Source of the DNA: Actinomycetes bacterium
GTDB lineage: Bacteria > Actinomycetota > Actinomycetes > Actinomycetales > Microbacteriaceae
DNA length: 6,667 bases
NCBI GenBank assembly: GCA_023386675.1
Contig: JAEWJG010000425.1
Span: forward strand, 1-6,667
Direction: 5' to 3'
Part shown: piece after piece, positions 1 to 6,667 of the stretch
Layout of the letters: every line of letters begins with the position of its first letter
How positions within the stretch are numbered: position 1 is the first letter of the stretch
Position numbers and translations under genes: made by a program
Notes under the pieces: model-generated
Database searches by the model: none
What the model saw: only the letters and a program-made list of their open reading frames with translations
Told to the model about the DNA's origin: nothing

Positions 1-1
1 C

Positions 2-1297
2 TTCACGGTCGCCCGCGACCTCCGGCGGGAGGCCGCCGCGAACCGCATCCGGCTGACCGTCGTCGACCCGCAGCCCTACCTGACGTACAAGCCGCTGCTG
101 CCGGAGGTCGCGGGCGGCGAGACGCAGGCGCGCGACGCCGTGGTGCCGTTGCGGCGGCCACTGCGGGACGCGGAGCTCGTCTCCGGCACCGTCGCCTCGG
201 TGGACACCACCGCGAAGATCGCCGTGATCCGATCGCTCGACGGGACGGAGCGGGCGCTCTCGTACGATCACGTCGTCTTCGCCCTCGGCGCGGTCACGAA
301 GACCCTGCCCATCCCCGGCCTCGTCGAGAACGCGATCGGCTTCTCCACCGTCGAGGAGGCCGGCTACCTGCGCGATCACGTGCTCGGGCGCATCCGCTTC
401 GCCGCCGCGACGAGCGACCCGGCCGAGCGGCGGCGCGCGCTGACGTTCGTGTTCGTCGGCGGGGGCTACACCGGCGTCGAGGCGATCGCCGAACTGCAGC
501 GGCTCGCCGCATCCGAGCTCGACCGCTACCGCGAGCTCGACGGCGAGCGCATGGAGTGGCTGCTCGTCGAGGCCGCCGGACGGGTCGCCGCCGAGCTCAC
601 CGAGCCGCTCTCCGCCTGGACGCTCCGCCTGCTGCGCCGCCGCGGCATCCGGGTGCTGCTGCACACCGAGATGACGAGCTGCGAGAACGGCGACGTCGCG
701 CTGAACAACGGCGAGACGCATCCCTCGGACACCATCGTCTGGGTCGCCGGTGTCACGCCCAACCCGGTGCTGGACCGCACGGATGTCCCCCGCGGCCCGA
801 AGGGACACGTGCAGTGCGACGCGTGCCTGCGCGTCGTCCGCGACGACACCCCGGTCGACGGCGCCTGGGGCGTGGGCGACGACGCACAGGTGCCCGACCT
901 CACGGCCCAGAAGCAGCCCGCCTACTACCCGCCGAACGCGCAGAACGCGATCCGCCAGGCGCGGGTGCTCGCGCGGAACCTGAAGCTCGCGCTCGACGGC
1001 CACGCACCGGAGGAGTACCGCCACCGGTCGCTCGGGACACTGGCCAGCTACGGCGGAATGCGCGGGGCCGCGGTGCTGCGCGGCGTCCCGCTGCGCGGTG
1101 TCCCGGCCTGGGCGGTCGACAAGGTCTACCACGCCCTCGCCCTGCCGAACCCGGGCCGCCGGCTGCGCCTGGTGCTCGGCTGGATCGGGAACGGCCTGAC
1201 TCCCCGCGACGAGGCGCCGCTCGGGACGTTCGGCGACCCGAAAGCGCCGTTCCGCCAGGCAGCGGAGGCGCAGAAGAAGGAGAAGGAGGACGGATGA
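2..1297 (+). CDS. Type II NADH dehydrogenase-like FAD-dependent oxidoreductase (5' partial)
   Basis: Probably oxidises NADH through FAD and reduces membrane quinone without proton pumping, at the inner face of the membrane. The reading frame is open from base 2, so the gene begins before the window. The first visible residues (FTVARDL) look like the end of the usual N-terminal GGGxAGxxxA FAD-binding loop, so only about 15-25 residues are probably missing. Visible length is 431 codons. Numbering from the first visible codon, a second Rossmann loop, VGGGYTGVE (about 152-160), should bind NADH. WVAGVTPNP is followed by WGVGDD (about 289-294), the C-terminal FAD-contacting GD motif. The AQNAIRQA segment and a hydrophobic C-terminal part (AWAVDKVYHALALP, LGWIGNGLTPRD) match the quinone/membrane-binding end of NDH-2. 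The GTG at 140 is internal and is not the start. The Lys/Glu-rich tail overlaps the next gene by 4 nt (ATGA). A related FAD oxidoreductase with another electron donor is possible. Confidence 0.88.
   Translation, partial: FTVARDLRREAAANRIRLTVVDPQPYLTYKPLLPEVAGGETQARDAVVPLRRPLRDAELVSGTVASVDTTAKIAVIRSLDGTERALSYDHVVFALGAVTKTLPIPGLVENAIGFSTVEEAGYLRDHVLGRIRFAAATSDPAERRRALTFVFVGGGYTGVEAIAELQRLAASELDRYRELDGERMEWLLVEAAGRVAAELTEPLSAWTLRLLRRRGIRVLLHTEMTSCENGDVALNNGETHPSDTIVWVAGVTPNPVLDRTDVPRGPKGHVQCDACLRVVRDDTPVDGAWGVGDDAQVPDLTAQKQPAYYPPNAQNAIRQARVLARNLKLALDGHAPEEYRHRSLGTLASYGGMRGAAVLRGVPLRGVPAWAVDKVYHALALPNPGRRLRLVLGWIGNGLTPRDEAPLGTFGDPKAPFRQAAEAQKKEKEDG
1277..1290 (+). promoter_or_regulatory. Tandem Shine-Dalgarno sites for the membrane-protein gene
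   Basis: Two purine-rich sites lie one after the other before the ATG at 1294: AAGGAG at 1277-1282 (11 nt spacer) and AAGGAGGA at 1283-1290 (about 4 nt from the GGAGG core). They lie inside the end of the NADH dehydrogenase gene, where they encode its KKEKED tail. The first has the more usual upper-range spacing, while the second is stronger but unusually close. Together with the ATGA overlap they suggest coupled or boosted translation of the downstream gene. Confidence 0.6.
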
Positions 1298-1752
1298 GCG
1301 CACGCAAGCGGGAGCGCACCGCCGTGCACGGGATCGACCGGTTGGTGCGCAACATCGAGACCGGACGCTTCGAGCGCTCGCTCTCGGGGCTGACGGCGGC
1401 CGGGTCGCTGGTGACCGCCGCCGAGATCTACTTCGAGCACGACAAGGCGAGCTTCGGCAACCCGTGGATGTGGGCCCCGGTCGTCCTCGGACCGGTCGGC
1501 GCGATCGCCGGAGTGGCCGGCGTTTTCAGCAAGCGCGCCGCCAAGACACTGCTGCCGATCGCCGCCGCGACCATCGTCGCCAACGGTCTGCAGGGCACCT
1601 ACCTCCATGCCCGCGGCGTGGCGCAGAAGCCCGGCGGCTGGCGCAACCTCATGTACAACCTCGAGATGGGGCCGCCGCTGCTCGCGCCGCTGCTGGTCAC
1701 GGTGGTCGGCGGGATGGGCCTGCTCGCCGCGATCCTGAGGCGCGAGAAGTGA
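1294..1752 (+). CDS. Small four-helix integral membrane protein, unknown function
   Basis: A 152-residue protein whose family I do not recognise. A basic N-terminus (SARKRER, residues 2-8) and a short soluble stretch precede four likely membrane segments at about 31-48, 58-78, 85-103 and 127-147, ending in RREK. There is no cleavable signal peptide. His49 lies just after helix 1 and His105 just after helix 3, which may or may not matter (a heme or quinone site is conceivable). The ATG at 1294 is chosen because it overlaps the previous stop (ATGA) and has tandem ribosome-binding sites. The next gene starts in the overlap GTGA. Its place between NADH dehydrogenase and the two dehydrogenase subunits suggests a membrane anchor or quinone-docking partner for one of them. 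That role is inferred only from position, size and topology. Confidence 0.82.
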   Translation: MSARKRERTAVHGIDRLVRNIETGRFERSLSGLTAAGSLVTAAEIYFEHDKASFGNPWMWAPVVLGPVGAIAGVAGVFSKRAAKTLLPIAAATIVANGLQGTYLHARGVAQKPGGWRNLMYNLEMGPPLLAPLLVTVVGGMGLLAAILRREK

Positions 1753-2407
1753 GCTCGCCCGAGGCCGGCACGCCGCCGGTGCAGCGCGGGACATCCGTCC
1801 CCGTGCGCTTCCCCGGGTTCCGCGTGCTCGACCAGGCGGACCACTGGGACGACGCCACCCGCTCGGTCGTGATGGCGCGCGTGGGGCGCCCGTCGGACAT
1901 CCGCTTCTTCGACGTCGTCGAGCAGGCCGCCGCCACCGCGCTGTTCGACGAGCTGCTCGACCAGGAGGGCCCCGGTCGCGTCCCGATCACCGCACTGGTG
2001 GATGCGCGGCTCGCCGAGAGCCAGACCGACGGCTGGCACTACGACAGCATGCCGATCGACGGCGACGCCTGGCACCGCACGCTGGCCGCCCTGGACGACG
2101 ACGCCCGTGAGGCGCGCGGCTGCACCTTCGCCGAGTGCGACCGCGACGAGCGCCGCGCTCTGCTGGAGACCATCCGCAGCGGCGACGGCGACTGGCGCGG
2201 GTTCCACCGCGGCCAGGTCTGGAGTTTGTGGACCCGGTACGCCTGCACCGCGTTCTACAGCCATCCCGACGCCTGGGACGAGATCGGCTTCGACGGACCG
2301 GCCTACCCGCGCGGCTACAAGAACCTCGGCGTCGGCAAGCGCGAGCCGTTCGAGGTCGCGGACGCGCATCCCGCCGAGCTCCCGGCCACGCGGGTCGGGG
2401 GCGGGTC

Positions 2408-2411
<4 letters not shown>
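1749..2411 (+). CDS. Gluconate 2-dehydrogenase subunit 3 family protein
   Basis: A 220-residue protein, probably the small accessory subunit of the GMC dehydrogenase encoded directly downstream. In known gluconate and FAD-glucose dehydrogenases this subunit accompanies, stabilises and often exports the catalytic flavoprotein. Family-like features are an N-terminal alpha-helical part (FFDVVEQAAATALFDELL, about 57-74), the GWHYD region (95-99), and the C-terminal block FYSHPDAWDEIGF (169-181) followed by GPAYPRGYKNLG (183-194). The family normally carries a twin-arginine signal. None is present here, because the N-terminus is short, Pro-rich and polar, so a cytoplasmic location is expected. The GTG at 1749 is chosen for its 4-nt GTGA overlap and the GAGG at 1737-1740, 8 nt upstream. 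In-frame GTGs at 1779 and 1803 are weaker alternatives. The family call rests on remembered motifs and on the GMC neighbour. Confidence 0.8.
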
Positions 2412-4045
<1,634 letters not shown>

Positions 4046-4080
4046 GCGGGCGGGCGCGGAACGAAGAAGGAGAGACACAG
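4046..4080 (+). promoter_or_regulatory. Intergenic spacer with strong ribosome-binding site
   Basis: The only gap in the operon, 35 nt long. It holds AAGGAG at 4067-4072, 8 nt before the ATG at 4081, an optimal Shine-Dalgarno arrangement. I see no hairpin, terminator or recognisable -10/-35 pair, so the downstream gene is probably on the same transcript but translated independently and possibly strongly. Confidence 0.75.
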
Positions 4081-5919
4081 ATGGCACAGACGGTCAGCGA
4101 GTTCGTGATCGGGCGGCTCCGCGAGTGGGGCGTGCGCCGCGTCTTCGGCTACCCGGGCGACGGCATCGGCGAGTTCGACGGGATGCTCGGCAAGGCCGAA
4201 CGCGCGGGCGAGGGTCTCGAGTACATCCGTCCGACGCACGAGGAGATCTGCGCCTTCATGGCCACGGCGCACGCCAAGTTCACCGGCGAGGTCGGCGTCT
4301 GCATCGCCACCTCCTCCCCCGGCGGCTTCCACCTGATGAACGGCCTGTACGACGCGAAGATGGACAACCAGCCGGTCGTCGCGATCGTGGGCCAGCAGGG
4401 CCTCAACGCGTTCGGGACGTTCAACCAGCAGGAGAGCAACCTCGAGCAGGCGTTCTCCGACGTGGCCGAGTACGTGCAGACGATCGTGTCGCCCGAACAG
4501 GCGCAGGCGGTGGTCGACACCGCGTTCCGCACCGCGATCACGCGCAAGCAGCCGTGCGTCATCATCCTGCCGCATGACGTGCAGGGGCTGAAGATGGCCG
4601 AGCCCGGCGCGGAGATGTGGGTGTCCCGGTCGAGCGCCGTGGCCCCGTCCACCTCCATCGCGCCGCCGCTCGCGCAGCTCCAGGCCGCGGCCGACATCAT
4701 CAACGCCGGCGAGCGGGTCACGTTCCTGGTCGGAGCCGGCTCGGACGGCGCGACCGAGGAGGTGCTGCAGGCTGCGCGGCTCGCCGGCGCGGGCGTCATC
4801 ACCTCGCTGCGCGGCAAGCAGGTCGTGCCTGGCGACATCCCGTTCCACACCCAGCAGGTCGGCCTGCTCGGGTCGCGGCCCAGCTACGACCAGATGCAGG
4901 AGTGCGACACGCTCGTGCTGCTGGGCACCAACTATCCCTACGGGCAGTTCCTCCCCGCGACCGGCCAGGTGCGCGCCATCCAGATCGACCTCCGGCCGGA
5001 GCAGCTCGGCCTGCGCTACCCCACCGAGGTGAGCATCTGGGCGGATGTGAAGACGGCGCTCACGGGACTCCTCCCGCTGCTCCGCCAGAAGGACGACTTG
5101 TCCTGGCAGGAGAAGGTGGCCGCCAAGATGCGCGACTGGGATGACGAGCTCGCCGCCCAGGCGGAGAAGCACTACGACGACGGCGTCAACCCGCGCAAGG
5201 TCTACGCCGAGCTGAACAAGCGCCTCCCGGCCGGCGCGATCGTCACCTGCGACGCCGGCACCACCGCCGACTGGTACGGCCACTACATCCGGTTGCGCGA
5301 GGGGATGCGCGGAGACCTCTCCGGGCGCCTCGCGTCGATGCTCGCGGCGATGCCGTACGCGGAGGCCGCCAAGTTCGCCTTCCCCGACCGGACCGTCGTG
5401 TGCACGATCGGCGACGGCGCCTTCCAGATGCTCGGGATGAACGAGCTGATCACGCTCAAGAAGTACCTCCCGAAGTGGGACGACCCCACCTTCGTCGTGC
5501 TCGTCCTGCACAACGACGACCTCACCCAGGTGTCGTGGGAAATGCGCACCGAGGACGCCAACCCGGTGTGGTCGACCTCGCAGGACGTCGAGTCGGTGGA
5601 TTACGCCGGCTGGGCGCGACTGCTGGGCTTCGAGGGCATCACCGTCACCTCGGACGACCAGATCGAGGCCGCCTGGGACACCGCGCTCGCACACCGTGGT
5701 GTCACCGTGATCGACGCGCACACGGGCAAGAACATCCCGCCGCTGCCCCCGCACATCACGTACGAGTTCGCCAAGAACACCGGCCTCGCGCTGCTGAAGG
5801 GCGACCCGGACGGCCTCGGCGCGATCAAGGACTCGGCCACGTCGCTCATCACCGAGGGGGTGGAGCGGGTGAAGGACGCGCTGCACCTCGATCACGACCG
5901 CGACGGCGATGGGAAGTGA
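4081..5919 (+). CDS. ThDP-dependent pyruvate oxidase/dehydrogenase (PoxB-like)
   Basis: A 612-residue enzyme of the pyruvate oxidase/acetolactate synthase family. The closest known activity is probably pyruvate:quinone oxidoreductase, which decarboxylates pyruvate to acetate and CO2 with ThDP and FAD and reduces quinone. The N-terminal pyrimidine-binding domain (about 1-180) holds the likely catalytic Glu54 in PTHEE. The central domain (about 190-340) has LRGKQVV (243-249) and DTLVLLGTNYPYGQF (276-290), close to my memory of the FAD-binding domain of E. coli PoxB (LRGKEHV, DTLVLLGTQFPY). The C-terminal ThDP domain has IGDGAF with GDG at 444-446 and HND at 477-479. The gap between these is longer than usual. 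The tail beyond about 580 forms an amphipathic helix and ends in an acidic DHDRDGDGK. PoxB is about 572 residues, so this protein is longer. The ATG at 4081 is supported by a strong ribosome-binding site. Another 2-oxoacid as substrate is possible. Confidence 0.87.
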   Translation: MAQTVSEFVIGRLREWGVRRVFGYPGDGIGEFDGMLGKAERAGEGLEYIRPTHEEICAFMATAHAKFTGEVGVCIATSSPGGFHLMNGLYDAKMDNQPVVAIVGQQGLNAFGTFNQQESNLEQAFSDVAEYVQTIVSPEQAQAVVDTAFRTAITRKQPCVIILPHDVQGLKMAEPGAEMWVSRSSAVAPSTSIAPPLAQLQAAADIINAGERVTFLVGAGSDGATEEVLQAARLAGAGVITSLRGKQVVPGDIPFHTQQVGLLGSRPSYDQMQECDTLVLLGTNYPYGQFLPATGQVRAIQIDLRPEQLGLRYPTEVSIWADVKTALTGLLPLLRQKDDLSWQEKVAAKMRDWDDELAAQAEKHYDDGVNPRKVYAELNKRLPAGAIVTCDAGTTADWYGHYIRLREGMRGDLSGRLASMLAAMPYAEAAKFAFPDRTVVCTIGDGAFQMLGMNELITLKKYLPKWDDPTFVVLVLHNDDLTQVSWEMRTEDANPVWSTSQDVESVDYAGWARLLGFEGITVTSDDQIEAAWDTALAHRGVTVIDAHTGKNIPPLPPHITYEFAKNTGLALLKGDPDGLGAIKDSATSLITEGVERVKDALHLDHDRDGDGK

Positions 5920-6667
5920 TCCGGACGCGCGGCTCCGCACGATCACGGCCGACGCGTTCGTCATCCCGACGGCGTTCGGCGGCCGGGAGCGCCCGGAGAG
6001 CGACGGCACGATCGCGTGGAGCGACACCGGCCTGATCGTCGTCCATCTGACGGCCGGGGGCGAGAGCGGGATGGGCTTCACCTTCGCCCCCTCCGCCGCG
6101 CTCGCCATCGTGGGCGACCTGCTGTGGCCGGCGATCGAGGGGATGGACGCCCGCGATACCGAGCGCATCTTCTGGAGCATGGCCCGCGCCGTCCGCAACG
6201 CCGGCTGGCGCGGGCTGTGCGCCGGCGCCGTCTCGGCTGTCGACATCGCGGTGCACGACCTCGCCGCCCGGCTCGCGGGCGTCCCGCTGGTGCAGTACCT
6301 CGGCGGCGCGCACGACACGGTGGCGGCCTACGGCAGCGGCGGCTTCACCGACTACACGGACGAGGAGCTGGCGGACCAGCTCGGGTCGTGGGCCGAGCAC
6401 GGCCTGCGCGCCGTGAAGATGAAGGTCGGCTCCCATCCCGACGACGACCCGCGTCGCGTCGCGCTCGCCCGCGAGGCCGTCGGGCCCGATGTCGACCTGT
6501 TCGTCGACGCGAACGGCGCCTACGAGCGCAAGCAGGCGCTCCACCTCGCCTCCGAGTTCGCGGACCTCGGGGTCACCTGGTTCGAGGAGCCCGTGTCCAG
6601 CGACGACCGTTCGGGCCTGCGGCTGCTGCGCGACCGGGTGCCCGCCCCGATCCGGATCGCCGCCGGC
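5909..6667 (+). CDS. Enolase/mandelate racemase-superfamily enzyme (3' partial), probable sugar-acid dehydratase
   Basis: 253 codons are visible before the window ends, out of a usual 360-440. The superfamily abstracts a proton alpha to a carboxylate using a Mg2+-stabilised enolate. Members of this subgroup are often acid-sugar dehydratases, racemases or cycloisomerases. The N-terminal capping domain spans about 10-130, with the conserved SAVDIAVHDLAARLAGVPL helix and LGG at its end. The barrel shows the Lys-x-Lys catalytic motif KMK at 170-172 (AVKMKVG), the metal ligand Asp200 in VDANG, and the metal ligand Glu226 in WFEEP. The third metal ligand and the second catalytic base should lie beyond the window. 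The ATG at 5909 is the only start after an in-frame stop at 5870-5872, so the gene overlaps the previous one by 11 nt. No Shine-Dalgarno lies close by, and the nearest AAGGA is over 30 nt away, so translation is probably coupled. The substrate is not identifiable. Confidence 0.85.
   Translation, partial: MGSDPDARLRTITADAFVIPTAFGGRERPESDGTIAWSDTGLIVVHLTAGGESGMGFTFAPSAALAIVGDLLWPAIEGMDARDTERIFWSMARAVRNAGWRGLCAGAVSAVDIAVHDLAARLAGVPLVQYLGGAHDTVAAYGSGGFTDYTDEELADQLGSWAEHGLRAVKMKVGSHPDDDPRRVALAREAVGPDVDLFVDANGAYERKQALHLASEFADLGVTWFEEPVSSDDRSGLRLLRDRVPAPIRIAAG

Noticed and set aside
556..1293. Upstream extension of the membrane-protein frame
   Set aside because: The frame is open back to 556, but the extension is Arg/Ala/Pro-rich shadow sequence inside the NADH dehydrogenase gene. 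The ATG at 1294 has the ribosome-binding sites and gives a compact membrane protein.
1464..1748. Upstream extension of the subunit 3 frame
   Set aside because: It is out of frame within the membrane-protein gene and has shadow composition. The GTG at 1749 with its GTGA overlap is a better start.
2135..2407. Upstream extension of the GMC frame, which would fuse it with extra N-terminal sequence
   Set aside because: It is an Arg/Pro-rich shadow of the subunit 3 gene. The FAD-binding motif lies at a normal distance from the GTG at 2408.
4046..4080. Internal promoter or terminator between the GMC and PoxB-like genes
   Set aside because: It is only 35 nt, with no stem-loop and no recognisable -10/-35 elements. 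The ribosome-binding site accounts for the conserved-looking part.
5916..6035. GTG at 5916 (GTGA overlap) as the start of the last gene
   Set aside because: This GTG opens a frame that stops at 6035 and encodes Arg/Ser-rich nonsense. The enolase-family motifs are in the frame starting at ATG 5909.

Overview
This 6.7 kb window is GC-rich, with G/C dominating third codon positions. It carries one uninterrupted run of six genes on the + strand, with at most 35 bp between genes. Base composition, frequent GTG starts and strong AAGGAG ribosome-binding sites fit a high-GC actinobacterium. A Microbacteriaceae-like host is my guess, but nothing in the window proves it.

Layout: (1) a type II NADH dehydrogenase-like FAD/NAD(P) oxidoreductase, cut at its N-terminus by the window edge (2-1297). 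(2) A small four-helix membrane protein of unknown function (1294-1752). (3) A gluconate 2-dehydrogenase subunit 3-family protein (1749-2411). (4) A GMC-family FAD dehydrogenase (2408-4045) with a Cys-x5-Cys-x3-Cys motif like that of the iron-sulfur GMC dehydrogenases. (5) A ThDP- and probably FAD-dependent pyruvate oxidase (PoxB)-like enzyme (4081-5919). (6) An enolase/mandelate racemase-superfamily enzyme, probably a sugar-acid dehydratase, cut by the 3' edge (5909-6667). Genes 1/2, 2/3 and 3/4 overlap by 4 nt (ATGA or GTGA), and genes 5/6 overlap by 11 nt. Only the 4/5 junction has a spacer, which carries a strong Shine-Dalgarno.

How they may work together: genes 1, 4 and 5 belong to families that strip electrons from NADH, a sugar or alcohol, and pyruvate (or another 2-oxoacid), and that usually pass them to the quinone pool without pumping protons. 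Genes 3 and 4 look like the small and catalytic subunits of one dehydrogenase. The cytochrome c subunit that normally completes such complexes is absent, neither subunit shows an export signal, and a small membrane protein sits immediately upstream. My inference is a cytoplasmic-face, membrane-associated, Fe-S/FAD dehydrogenase module that feeds quinone. The enolase-family gene would suit handling of the sugar acid produced. The physiological substrate cannot be read from the sequence.

No RNA genes, CRISPR arrays, insertion sequences, attachment sites, terminators or convincing promoters were seen. The operon promoter must lie upstream of the window. No non-coding stretch exceeds 35 bp.
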